Shown here one piece after another: positions 25,310-33,719 of a stretch of DNA of 64,000 nt. Made by a program: the position numbers and the translations under genes. The DNA lies in contig JAFRQX010000038.1 of assembly GCA_017428385.1 (NCBI GenBank), forward strand, positions 186,001 to 250,000, in the 5' to 3' direction. The notes below the pieces were generated by a model. That model made no database searches and was not told where the DNA came from. It was given only the letters and a program-made list of their open reading frames with translations. How positions within the stretch are numbered: position 1 is the first letter of the stretch; each line of letters starts with the position of its first letter. This stretch comes from Clostridia bacterium. Its GTDB lineage: Bacteria; Bacillota; Clostridia; Christensenellales; Aristaeellaceae.

Positions 25310-26893
25310 TCATTCCTTGGGTTCATAGCTTTCGATGCCGCGCAGGAGTTCATATTCCCGGACATCACGGCAGGAGGTATACATATAACGGGAAAGGACA
25401 TTGCCCATTCTGTAATACATGCAGATGAAGGGACAGTCTTCCGCAAAGAGGGACTGAATTTCCATCAGGCGCTGGCGATACCCCTGATAGGAATATTCCT
25501 TCCGGAGCTGTTCACAAAGTTCTGTCATGCGGCTGCTCTTATAGCGGCAGTAATTACCGGTATTGCCGCGGATGAATATAAAGCCGGGATCAGGACAGAC
25601 ATCCATGGCGAAGGAACCAAGAACCAGGTCAAAGGAGCCGGCCTTCAGTTTTTCCTTTGCGTTTGCCAGGGTCATAGCTTCCACTTTGGTGCTGATTCCG
25701 ACCTGGGCCAGCATATCCGCAATCATGTTGGCAGCTTCCACACGAACGTCGTTATCCGGTTCCTCATAGACATAGAAACGAAGGTGCAGGTTGGTAATCT
25801 TTCCATCTTCTGTGGTTCGGTCCAGGATTCCGTTTTCATCGGAATCATCCCAGCCGGCTTCAGCGAGGAGCCGCCTGGCTTCATCCAGATTCACAGAGAA
25901 CATCGGATCAAGGCTTTCATTGTACATCCAGGTACCGGGATAAAAGGGAAAGTTGGTGTTCTTTGCCATACCGGAATAGATACTGTCAATGATTTTGGAC
26001 TTATCAACCACATAACGGATAGCCCTGCGAACTTCGGGTGTCAGCTCGGACACTGTATTATTCATAAACAGAACGTCCAGCTGGTTGGTCCTGTAGCTCA
26101 TGGTGACAGAATGCATACCTGTCTTATACTGCGTACTGGCAATGGAACGGGTGAAAACAGCATCCGTACGGCCGTATTCATAGTTTTCAATCACGGAACG
26201 CGGCGTATCCGTAAAGGAGAAGATGATCTGCTCCACATAGGGTTCTTTAGCCTTCCACCAGTTCTTGTTCGTTTCAAGCATCAGGCTGACACCGGGATTA
26301 AAACTGGTGATCACATATGGGCCGCTGCCGATAGGTGAATCATAAGCGACCTGGGCAGCGGGAACGACGGGGAAGGTCATCTGATACAGCAGGCCAAAAT
26401 AAGGCCGTTTTGTCTTAACGATTACGATTTTATCGTCCTTGGCTGAAATGGATTTTACAAAATAGGCAAGGTTGCTGTAAAAACCGTGATCGGCGATGTT
26501 TTCATCGTTGGCCTTATCCAGGATATACTGGGCAGAAGCGACAACGTCATAGGCAGTGATGGGCGTACCGTCCGAAAAACGGATATCATCACGAAGGGTA
26601 AAAGTCCAGACTTTGCCGTTGTTGCTTTCTTCCCAGCTCTCCGCAAGGGAACCCTGGGGCATATAGGCATCATCGATGAGGATCAGGCTCTCATAAACGG
26701 CATTATAGACAGAAAGTATATCCCGTTCGAGTGCTTCGAAAGGCCGGATAGAAAGGGTTTTGGTGCTCTGGATTCCGACAGACACCTGCTTTTTGACGGT
26801 TTCCGCCGATACAGGATTAATCGGCAGCAGCGTGATCAGCAGGAGTACTGACAGCAGCACCCTGATCAAAGTATTTCGCCTGATAAATTCCAT
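25310..26893 (-). CDS. Orphan peptide-type ABC solute-binding protein (SBP_bac_5)
   Basis: 527 residues. Residues 1–31 are a signal peptide (basic RRNTLIR, VLLSVLLLITLL core, VSA-ET end) without a lipobox cysteine. The mature part has family-5 features: PQGSLAESWEESNNGKVWTFTLRDDIRFSDGTP and a late YVYEEPDNDVRVEAANMI segment. These proteins bind oligopeptides, nickel or other small ligands for ABC importers, but no permease or ATPase is nearby. The start overlaps the upstream CoaE–transglycosylase gene by 77 bp; it is kept because the ATG has a GGGAGAG site and gives a proper signal peptide. Confidence 0.88.
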   Translation of the reverse strand: MEFIRRNTLIRVLLSVLLLITLLPINPVSAETVKKQVSVGIQSTKTLSIRPFEALERDILSVYNAVYESLILIDDAYMPQGSLAESWEESNNGKVWTFTLRDDIRFSDGTPITAYDVVASAQYILDKANDENIADHGFYSNLAYFVKSISAKDDKIVIVKTKRPYFGLLYQMTFPVVPAAQVAYDSPIGSGPYVITSFNPGVSLMLETNKNWWKAKEPYVEQIIFSFTDTPRSVIENYEYGRTDAVFTRSIASTQYKTGMHSVTMSYRTNQLDVLFMNNTVSELTPEVRRAIRYVVDKSKIIDSIYSGMAKNTNFPFYPGTWMYNESLDPMFSVNLDEARRLLAEAGWDDSDENGILDRTTEDGKITNLHLRFYVYEEPDNDVRVEAANMIADMLAQVGISTKVEAMTLANAKEKLKAGSFDLVLGSFAMDVCPDPGFIFIRGNTGNYCRYKSSRMTELCEQLRKEYSYQGYRQRLMEIQSLFAEDCPFICMYYRMGNVLSRYMYTSCRDVREYELLRGIESYEPKE

Positions 26894-28229
26894 AATCTCT
26901 TGTTACTCTCCCTGCATACTGTTTAGTGGGGCCTTCCGGCAGGCTGTCCCGTTTCAGCGTTTTATGGTCACTGCTGTAAAGCGGATTGGCCAGCCAGGAG
27001 GATACCTCTCCCTGGCCCGCGTGATAGGCACAGACAACGCACCAGGGATCACTGTTGAAGAGGCTGCTGAGATAATTCATATACCAGCAGCCGAAGCGGA
27101 TGTTGGTTTCCGGATCTTTCATCATTTCAAAGGAGTAATTATCCACTTTAAGCTTATGAGCGATCCACTCAGCCGTATCCGGCATGAGCTGCATCAGTCC
27201 ACGGGCACCGACGGAGGATTCAACCGTCGGCCTGAAGGAACTCTCATTCCTGATGACAGCCGCGACCAGCGCCGGAGCGAGATGGAACTCAGCAGCATTT
27301 TTCCGGATTGCCTCCGTATAATATAACGGATAATTATCATCAATTGCTTGCTGTTCCGACTCATGTTTTTTCTGACGACCTGTCAGATAGCCCCCCATCA
27401 GCATCTGGGCGGTAAAAGCGGAAAGGAGAACGAAAAGCGTACAAATCAGCGCTACTTTGGTCCAGCGGGGCATGGGCCATTCGGCCTTCCGGTCAGACGG
27501 CTTCCTGCGTGAGGATTCCGGACGTTCGATCATGTCCATATCCGGAGGCAGGGAGGGTGCTTCTCTATACCGCTGCTGCTGTGGGAGTGATGGAGAGGAT
27601 TCCGGCTGCCGCCTGCGCCTGGCAGCGGATTCGGAACGACGCTGCTCTACCTGGAGCTGTTCATTTACCTGTCTGAGTGTGTTTTCAACAGAACCGGAAT
27701 TATCAATCACAACGGAGGAAAGATCCGCCTTCTGATCAGATGACATGACCGCATGCATGCGGCTGAGGGCTTCCTCCCGGGTAAACCTGTCCCGGGCCAT
27801 CAGACGTTCCAGCTGTATCTCTTCCGGAAGCCAGACGCACCAGACGGCATCGCAGTACCGATCATAGCCCTTTTCGAAAAGAAGGGGCATATCCAGGAAA
27901 CACAGATTTGCGCCGGAGGCACGTGCCTGACTGATCCGCTCCATAGTCAGGCTGTGCAGATAAGGAGCCATAAGCTGATCCAGACGGGCACGGGCTGTGG
28001 GGTCAGAAAAAACAAGCTGTCCCATCATACGGCGATTCAGTGATCCGTCAGGAGCGACATACTGATCACCGAAAACAGAACCGATTTCGGCCATGGCAGC
28101 ACCGCCGGAGCCTGTAAGTTCACGGGCGAGCACATCGCCGTCTATTACAGGATAGCCCCGGCGGAACAATTCCCGGCTGACGGTGGATTTTCCGCAGGCT
28201 ATACTTCCGGTGATTCCGATCAGACGCAT
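26817..28229 (-). CDS. coaE: Dephospho-CoA kinase fused to a membrane-anchored lytic transglycosylase
   Basis: 470 residues in one uninterrupted frame. Residues 1–195 are dephospho-CoA kinase: Walker A GSIACGKST, DGDVLAREL, and the DMPLLFEKGY lid region. Residues 196–255 form a basic, proline/glutamine-rich linker. Residues about 258–280 are a transmembrane helix. Residues 300–445 are an SLT/Slt70-type lytic transglycosylase: catalytic E329 in RNESSF, GARGLMQLMP, NIRFGCWYMNYL, and AYHAGQGEV (usually AYNAG). The kinase, last step of CoA synthesis, would face the cytoplasm and the muralytic domain the wall. Adjacent coaE and slt genes are known to me in Clostridia; a single-chain version is unusual. 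First gene of the run leading to prmA. Confidence 0.9.
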   Translation of the reverse strand: MRLIGITGSIACGKSTVSRELFRRGYPVIDGDVLARELTGSGGAAMAEIGSVFGDQYVAPDGSLNRRMMGQLVFSDPTARARLDQLMAPYLHSLTMERISQARASGANLCFLDMPLLFEKGYDRYCDAVWCVWLPEEIQLERLMARDRFTREEALSRMHAVMSSDQKADLSSVVIDNSGSVENTLRQVNEQLQVEQRRSESAARRRRQPESSPSLPQQQRYREAPSLPPDMDMIERPESSRRKPSDRKAEWPMPRWTKVALICTLFVLLSAFTAQMLMGGYLTGRQKKHESEQQAIDDNYPLYYTEAIRKNAAEFHLAPALVAAVIRNESSFRPTVESSVGARGLMQLMPDTAEWIAHKLKVDNYSFEMMKDPETNIRFGCWYMNYLSSLFNSDPWCVVCAYHAGQGEVSSWLANPLYSSDHKTLKRDSLPEGPTKQYAGRVTRDYGIYQAKYFDQGAAVSTPADHAAAD

Positions 28230-28253
28230 TCGATTCTTTTTCCTTTCCTGGAT

Positions 28254-28290
28254 TTAAAACAGGCACGGCCATGCAATCACATGCCGTGCC
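28254..28290 (-). terminator. Terminator after the TelA-type gene
   Basis: Stem GGCACGG-CATG / CATGGCCGTGCC with one bulged base, loop TGATTG, then TGTTTT on the minus strand, 16 bp beyond the stop. Confidence 0.8.
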
Positions 28291-28305
28291 GTTGGAGACG
28301 AAATA

Positions 28306-29469
28306 TCAGATCCTGGTTGAGAGAAGCTTTTTCTTGAGTTCAGCTTCCATGGAGTAGAGGGTTTTCTCTGCTTCGATGCGCTTCGCGTGACCCTGGGCCT
28401 GAATGTCCATCACATCGTTGATCGTATCAATGAGGTCCTGATTGGTCTGGATCAGCGTCTCGATGTCAATGATGCCGCGTTCCGCTTCCTTCGCAGTCTG
28501 GATGGTACCGATCTTCAGGGCCTGGGCGTTCTGCTTGAGCAGGTCGTTGGTCATATCGGTCACAGCGGTCTGGGCTTTCAGGGCCTCCTGGGAATGATGC
28601 ATACCAAGGGCAAGCACCATCTGGCTCTTCCACAGGGGAAGGGTATTGGAGAGAGTGGACTGAATCCTTTCGACCAGGAGACTGTCATTGTTCTGGAGCA
28701 GACGGATCTGGGGAGCCATCTGGATGGCAACCTGACGGGTCAGCTTCAGGTCGTAAAGTTTCTTTTCGAAACGATCGCACTGGGCAGCCAGGTCGTTGGC
28801 CTTCTGGGCATCCATGGCATCACCGCTGGCGGCAGCTTTGTCCATCAGTTCCTTCAGCTCTGTTTCACGGATCTGGCGGAGTTTTTTATCACCGGCAATG
28901 ATGTAGAGGGTCAGCTGATGGAAATAATCGCTGTTCTGGTCGTAGAGACGGTCAAACATGGCAACGTCCTTGAGCAGCTGGGCCTGATAGCCTTCCAGGG
29001 AGGAAGCGATGTTTTCAACGTTGGTGGAAACCTTGTTATACCGGGCCTGCATGCGCACGATCTTGTCCTCGGCTTTGCTGAAAAGACGGGAAAGACCTTT
29101 GGGCTCTTCCGTGTCCTTCTTGAAGCCTTTCAGCTCGGAGACGAGATTAACCAGCATGTTGCCCACAGCACCGGTATCCTGGGTCTTAACGGCATCCAGT
29201 GCAGTCTGGGAGAAATCCGCGATCCGCTTCTGGGCATCCGCACCAAAGAGCAGGACGTGATCCGGATTGGTCACATCGACTTTGCTGATGAAGTCTTCGA
29301 TTGCTTTCTTTTCAGCTTCTGTCAGCTGGCTTTCATCGAGGCCGGGAGCCTGTTCTTCCACCGCGGGAGCGGCAGTCTGCTGAATGCTTTCAACTGCAGT
29401 TTCAGCCACTTCCGGTTCGGGAGCAGAAGGAGCCAGGGAAAGCTGAGGCATAGGATTGGTTTCAGACAT
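28306..29469 (-). CDS. TelA/KlaA-type toxic-anion-resistance family protein
   Basis: 387 residues, almost entirely helical. The N-terminal ~60 residues are A/P/E-rich and probably disordered; from about residue 85 the TelA family pattern begins (LFGADAQKRIADFSQTAL, LVNLVSELKGF, LYDQNSDYFHQLTLYIIAGDKKL, SQMVLALGMHHSQEAL). Members are named from tellurite resistance but most have no proven role; the association with XpaC proteins suggests an envelope-stress or membrane-remodelling function. It follows the XpaC gene by 39 bp in one operon. Confidence 0.88.
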   Translation of the reverse strand: MSETNPMPQLSLAPSAPEPEVAETAVESIQQTAAPAVEEQAPGLDESQLTEAEKKAIEDFISKVDVTNPDHVLLFGADAQKRIADFSQTALDAVKTQDTGAVGNMLVNLVSELKGFKKDTEEPKGLSRLFSKAEDKIVRMQARYNKVSTNVENIASSLEGYQAQLLKDVAMFDRLYDQNSDYFHQLTLYIIAGDKKLRQIRETELKELMDKAAASGDAMDAQKANDLAAQCDRFEKKLYDLKLTRQVAIQMAPQIRLLQNNDSLLVERIQSTLSNTLPLWKSQMVLALGMHHSQEALKAQTAVTDMTNDLLKQNAQALKIGTIQTAKEAERGIIDIETLIQTNQDLIDTINDVMDIQAQGHAKRIEAEKTLYSMEAELKKKLLSTRI

Positions 29470-29508
29470 TTTTACGTTCCTCCTTATTGTGTCTCTGAAG
29501 GGTTGGGA

Positions 29509-30390
29509 TTATTCCTGCTGAATACCGGCCTGAATACCGGATTGGATCTCCTGATCATGATCTTCGACAGGGAAGTTCATCACGGGAGCGGATGAATAGC
29601 GCATCTGCGCTTCAGCAGCGGTACGGGCGGATTCAACGATTTCATTGTCCATGAAGCCGTCCCGTTTGAGCATCTGCTCCAGCACTTCAATATCGGTGGA
29701 GATATCGAGCATGTTCTCCCGATGGAGGTTATCAATCTGCTTCTGGCAGGCGGTGAGGATCAGGTTCATGCCGTGGACGGTGGTCTCACGGGCTTCTTTC
29801 ATTTCACCGTAGGAGACGCCGCGCTGCTGCATGGTGCGGTAATTGGCAAGCATTTTCAAGGTTGTGGGCAGGTAATAATTCATAAACTTCCGAACCTGGG
29901 GAGCCTTGGAGGGCGTTTCAGATACGGTACGGAAAATCTGCTCACACTTGACGTAAAGGTTGTTCATCTGCTCGGTCAGTTCCTGATCGGGAATGGCGGC
30001 ATTTTCTTTTTTAATAGTATTCAGCATATCCTGGCCGGTGGTGATCACCGCGTCGGCGATTTTATCTCCGGTAAGGGGAATACGGTTTTCATCGGCCTTT
30101 TTCTTCGCCTCTGCTTCAGCGGCGAGCTGACGGCTGCGGACTTCAGCCTGCTGGCGGGCGGCAGCCTCTTCACGGATCTGGCGTTCCCGGTCACGACGGT
30201 TATGGGTGGTGGTATCCAGGCCGCTTCCCATGATACTTGTAATTTTGCCAATACCAAGCCCCAGCAGCACACCGGCGATAATTCCGCCGAAGGAGAAGCC
30301 GCTGAGGGAGGAAAGAATAAGCAGAGTTATAATAAAACCGGCTCCGCCGGACTTTTTATTGCTGTTGGGGTTCTTCTTACTCACGTTCAT
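29509..30390 (-). CDS. XpaC-like 5-bromo-4-chloroindolyl phosphate hydrolysis family membrane protein
   Basis: 293 residues. A glycine-rich hydrophobic hairpin (residues about 15–50, GGAGFIITLLILSSLSGFSFGGIIAGVLLG) is followed by a charged coiled-coil stretch (RDRERQIREEAAARQQAEVRSRQLAAE) and the XpaC domain (VRKFMNYYLPTTLKMLANYRTM). The ATG is chosen over a TTG 15 bp upstream because the predicted transcript begins only about 19 nt before the ATG. Despite the family name, hydrolase activity is unproven. It pairs with the TelA-type gene, as in many Bacillota. Confidence 0.86.
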   Translation of the reverse strand: MNVSKKNPNSNKKSGGAGFIITLLILSSLSGFSFGGIIAGVLLGLGIGKITSIMGSGLDTTTHNRRDRERQIREEAAARQQAEVRSRQLAAEAEAKKKADENRIPLTGDKIADAVITTGQDMLNTIKKENAAIPDQELTEQMNNLYVKCEQIFRTVSETPSKAPQVRKFMNYYLPTTLKMLANYRTMQQRGVSYGEMKEARETTVHGMNLILTACQKQIDNLHRENMLDISTDIEVLEQMLKRDGFMDNEIVESARTAAEAQMRYSSAPVMNFPVEDHDQEIQSGIQAGIQQE

Positions 30391-30415
30391 AACTCCTTGC
30401 GTCAATATCAGGAGA

Positions 30416-30421
30416 ATTATA
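30416..30421 (-). promoter_or_regulatory. −10 box of the XpaC–TelA operon
   Basis: TATAAT on the minus strand, 25 bp upstream of the ATG; the −35 region (TTTCAA at 17 bp) is weak. It makes an unusually short 5' leader. Confidence 0.55.
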
Positions 30422-30472
30422 TCACAGCAAAACTATAATTGAAAGAAAAAACGATTAAAATATGCTTAGAAA

Positions 30473-31207
30473 TCATTCATTGCTTTTGGAAGTATCTTCC
30501 TTCTGCCAGAGATCATAATGATCCTGCTGGAGGGCATGGAGAAAACGCTCGTTTGCGTCCGGATAAACCTTGCGGAGATCGCGCATCAGATCTTTCATTT
30601 TCTGCCGGTCCGTATTGCCGTCCGCCGGACAGGGGGATTTGACCACCGGAAGGTCCAGCACCTTTGCCATGTGCTTTACGTGGCTTTCAGGCAGGTAGAT
30701 CAGGGGGCGGATCACGGTAATACCGGTTCTGCTCATACGGGTTTTCGGATGGAAGGTTTTAAACCGTCCTTCATTAAAAAGGGACATGAGAAGAGTTTCG
30801 ATCGCGTCTTCCCGATGATGTCCCAGGGCAAGCTTGTTGATGCTGTGTTCCACACAGGTGTTGGCCAGAACCGCACGACGCATTTTGGCGCAGAGCGCAC
30901 AGGGATTCTTTTCCTGACGATAATCAAAAATGATTTTGCCGATTTCAGTTTCCTGCACAATATATTCAATGCCAAGCTGATCACAAAGGGCACGGATTCG
31001 GGAAAGGTCGAAAGGTTCCAGCCCCAGGGTAACGGTAATGGCATAAAGCGAAAAATCCTTGTGGGAGAACTGACGGTAGAGGCTGAGCGCATGCAGAAGC
31101 AGGAGGGAATCCTTTCCGCCGGAAATACCGACAGCCACACGATCACCGGATTCAATAAGATTAAAATCATGATCCGCCTTGCGAATACAGCCAAGTGTTT
31201 TCTTCAT
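30473..31207 (-). CDS. TtcA-like tRNA 2-thiolation PP-loop ATPase
   Basis: 244 residues. PP-loop SGGKDSLLLLHAL adenylates the target base; CALC (CxxC) and the later cysteine in SPCPADGN match the three Fe–S ligands of TtcA-type enzymes. Expected role is sulfuration of a tRNA cytidine (position 32 in E. coli). Some Bacillota homologues could act on other positions. It lies 9 bp after ispE and is probably co-transcribed with it. Confidence 0.88.
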   Translation of the reverse strand: MKKTLGCIRKADHDFNLIESGDRVAVGISGGKDSLLLLHALSLYRQFSHKDFSLYAITVTLGLEPFDLSRIRALCDQLGIEYIVQETEIGKIIFDYRQEKNPCALCAKMRRAVLANTCVEHSINKLALGHHREDAIETLLMSLFNEGRFKTFHPKTRMSRTGITVIRPLIYLPESHVKHMAKVLDLPVVKSPCPADGNTDRQKMKDLMRDLRKVYPDANERFLHALQQDHYDLWQKEDTSKSNE

Positions 31208-31216
31208 GAATAAATC

Positions 31217-32086
31217 CTACTCCTCCATAATCCGTACGCTGTCATGCTGGGTATGACAGAGAAAAACAGTTTTATAGCGTGCGGCAATCCGCTTATATGC
31301 TTTCTCCGCGACAGCGGGAGAACGGAACACTCCGAAAACGGCGCTTCCGCTGCCGGTCATCCGGGCTGCCTGAGCACCTTCTGAGATCAGGGCGTTGCAA
31401 GCTTCTCCAATCTCGGGACGAAGCTTTTCCGATACAGGCTGAAGCACATTGCCGATAGAAGAACAAAGGAGATTCAGATCGCCAGTTTCCAGCGCCCGCA
31501 GCGCCTTGTCCGTATCAGGACGATCAGCAGGGGCAGATTCATGCCAGAGGCTGAATACCTGAGCGGTACTGAGCCCGGGACAGGGCTGGATGACAATCAG
31601 CCAGTAGCTGTAACAGCAATCATGATCTTCCATATCCTCGCCGATGCCGCGGGTGCGGGTAAGGCCGCCGCGGATCAGGAAAGGAACATCCGCGCCAATG
31701 GTAAGTCCGATCCGTTCCAGATCCGTGCCGGAGAGGCCAGTGTTCCAGAGACGATTGAGGCCGGTCAGCACAGCGGCTGCATCCGAACTGCCGCCGCCCA
31801 TACCGGCACCGATCGGGATCCGTTTATCCACATGGATCCGGGCGCCCAGGGGATATCCGGTTTCATTTTTCAGCGCGAGGGCAGCACGATAGGCCAGATT
31901 GCTTTCATCCGCGCGGGAACGGGGCCGGCCGCCGGTTGTGATCGAAAGAGACGCGGCGGGAGACAGGGAAATTTCATCCGCCAGGGAAACGGGCTGCATC
32001 AGCATATCCATTATATGATATCCGTCTTCACGCTGACCCGTAATATCCAGCGACCAGTTGATTTTGGCATAGGCTTTCAGGATCAT
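31217..32086 (-). CDS. ispE: 4-diphosphocytidyl-2-C-methyl-D-erythritol kinase
   Basis: 289 residues, GHMP kinase fold. The substrate motif KINWSLDITGQREDGYH and the ATP loop PIGAGMGGGSSDAAAVL are clear, with the C-terminal MTGSGSAVFGVF motif. It phosphorylates CDP-ME in the MEP route to isoprenoids, so the organism uses the non-mevalonate pathway. Divergent from the DUF1934 operon. Confidence 0.96.
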   Translation of the reverse strand: MILKAYAKINWSLDITGQREDGYHIMDMLMQPVSLADEISLSPAASLSITTGGRPRSRADESNLAYRAALALKNETGYPLGARIHVDKRIPIGAGMGGGSSDAAAVLTGLNRLWNTGLSGTDLERIGLTIGADVPFLIRGGLTRTRGIGEDMEDHDCCYSYWLIVIQPCPGLSTAQVFSLWHESAPADRPDTDKALRALETGDLNLLCSSIGNVLQPVSEKLRPEIGEACNALISEGAQAARMTGSGSAVFGVFRSPAVAEKAYKRIAARYKTVFLCHTQHDSVRIMEE

Positions 32087-32171
32087 AAGCCCCTCCGGAA
32101 CAAATACAATTCATCCATTCTATTATCAAATACCAATCCATATACACAGACATCCGGCGCCTTCTCCTGAC

Positions 32172-32200
32172 TTGCAAACCGAAGGTTTAGGATGTACACT
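32172..32200 (+). promoter_or_regulatory. Promoter of the DUF1934–gpsA–GH2 operon
   Basis: TTGCAA (32172–32177), 17 bp, TACACT (32195–32200), 32 bp upstream of the start. Confidence 0.65.
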
Positions 32201-32231
32201 TACTGTATCACCAGAAAGGAGCTGTGACAAG

Positions 32232-32681
32232 GTGGACAGCCGTAAACCTGTATTTATCAATCTGCTGACAATCGCCAGGTATGATCATATGCCGGATTAT
32301 CCCATTCAGTTTATGACTGTAGGCAAACTGGACTATACCAATCCAGAGGAAGCCCTGCTGCAGTATGAAGAAACGCAGCAGGATGAAGAAACGGGCGCCA
32401 TCCTGAAATCTGATATTTCCCTTACGCTGAAGAACGGCCGGATTACCATGGAGCGGAAAGGCGATTTTTCCAATACGATGGTATTTGCCAAAGGACAGCG
32501 TTTTGAAGGCGTATACCATACGCCCTACGGCGAAATGGACATGGCTGTGTTCACCAAGGAAGCCGCCTGCCGGTTCGGCAGCTCCGAAGGAAACATCCAC
32601 CTGAAATACCAGCTGAATATCCAGGGAAATTATACCTCAACCAACGAACTTCACCTTGAATACAGATCAGAACAGGAATAA
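32232..32681 (+). CDS. DUF1934 (YwiB-like) beta-barrel protein
   Basis: 149 residues from a GTG start preceded by AAAGGAG, giving VDSRKPVFINLLTIARYD. The strand-rich pattern (DISLTLKNGRITMERKGDFSNTMVFAKGQ; YHTPYGEMDMAVFTKEAAC) fits DUF1934, a lipocalin-like fold of unknown function in Bacillota. A longer frame from 32172 would begin inside the promoter and is rejected. Followed by gpsA after 24 bp. Confidence 0.8.
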   Translation: MDSRKPVFINLLTIARYDHMPDYPIQFMTVGKLDYTNPEEALLQYEETQQDEETGAILKSDISLTLKNGRITMERKGDFSNTMVFAKGQRFEGVYHTPYGEMDMAVFTKEAACRFGSSEGNIHLKYQLNIQGNYTSTNELHLEYRSEQE

Positions 32682-32705
32682 GCAGTAATAAGAGGGCAGA
32701 ACAGG

Positions 32706-33701
32706 ATGATTATAACTGTAGCCGGAGCAGGTACCTGGGGTGCCGCGCTTGGAAGAGCACTTTCACAAAAAGGATATGAAATCCGTATCTGGAGCCGCTT
32801 TCAGGAAGAAACCGACAAGCTTTCCACAGAAAGAAAACATCCGAACCTTCCGGGAGTCATAATACCGGAAGAAATTGTTTTCACCTCTGATATCGGAGAA
32901 GCCGCAGCCGGGGCAGATTATCTCCTGATGGTTGTTCCTTCCGTATATACCCGGGAAACAATTCGTGATTTTGCCCCTTATATTGAGGAAAAAACGGTGC
33001 TGATCAGCGCGGCAAAGGGTATTGAAAAAGATACGCTGATGACGCTGACAGAAGTACTGCGGGATGAACTGGAAAAGGCAGGGAAAAAGAACCAGGCAGT
33101 TGCTTTAAGCGGACCGACACACGCGGAAGAAGTGGCCAGGGATCTGCCCACCCTGATTGTATGTGCATGCGAGGACATGGACTGCGCCGCGGGAGTGCAG
33201 CAGCTATTTGACGGAACCTGTATCAGACCCTATATCAATCCGGACGAAAAAGGGGTGCAGATCTGCGGCGCACTGAAAAACGTTGAGGCACTGGCTGTCG
33301 GTATTGCCAGGGGACTCGGATACGGAGACAACACCTGCGCTGCCATGATCACCCGGGGCATGGAGGAAATCCGCCGCCTGGGCCTGGCTATGGGCTGCCG
33401 CGAAAAGACCTTCTTCGGCCTGGCAGGCATCGGCGACCTGATTGTAACAGCAACCAGCCAGCATTCCAGGAACAACCGGGCCGGATACCTGATCGGCCAG
33501 GGCAAATCCGTGGAAGAAGCAGTACGGGAAATCGGCATGGTGGTGGAGGGAATGAACGCCCTGCCGGCCGCTGTGACCCTGTGCGAAAAATACGGCATGG
33601 ATATGCCGCTGATCAACGCTGTCAGACTGATTGTGAACGAAAACGCCAGGCCTTCAGACGTGGTAAAGGAACTGATGAACAGAAGCCTGAAAACCGAATA
33701 A
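32706..33701 (+). CDS. gpsA: Glycerol-3-phosphate dehydrogenase [NAD(P)+]
   Basis: 331 residues. Rossmann motif VAGAGTWGAALGRAL, substrate region SGPTHAEEVARDLPT, the catalytic-lysine segment CGALKNVEALAVGIARGLGYGDN and GLAGIGDLIVTATSQHSRNN are all intact. It reduces dihydroxyacetone phosphate to sn-glycerol-3-phosphate for phospholipid synthesis. Middle gene of a run, 18 bp before the GH2 gene. Confidence 0.96.
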   Translation: MIITVAGAGTWGAALGRALSQKGYEIRIWSRFQEETDKLSTERKHPNLPGVIIPEEIVFTSDIGEAAAGADYLLMVVPSVYTRETIRDFAPYIEEKTVLISAAKGIEKDTLMTLTEVLRDELEKAGKKNQAVALSGPTHAEEVARDLPTLIVCACEDMDCAAGVQQLFDGTCIRPYINPDEKGVQICGALKNVEALAVGIARGLGYGDNTCAAMITRGMEEIRRLGLAMGCREKTFFGLAGIGDLIVTATSQHSRNNRAGYLIGQGKSVEEAVREIGMVVEGMNALPAAVTLCEKYGMDMPLINAVRLIVNENARPSDVVKELMNRSLKTE

Positions 33702-33719
33702 AGACAGCAGGGAGTTATA

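Noticed and set aside
28306..30390. Tellurite-resistance operon
   Set aside because: The TelA/XpaC pair alone, without terB/terC/terD-type genes, does not support that role; only family names were given.
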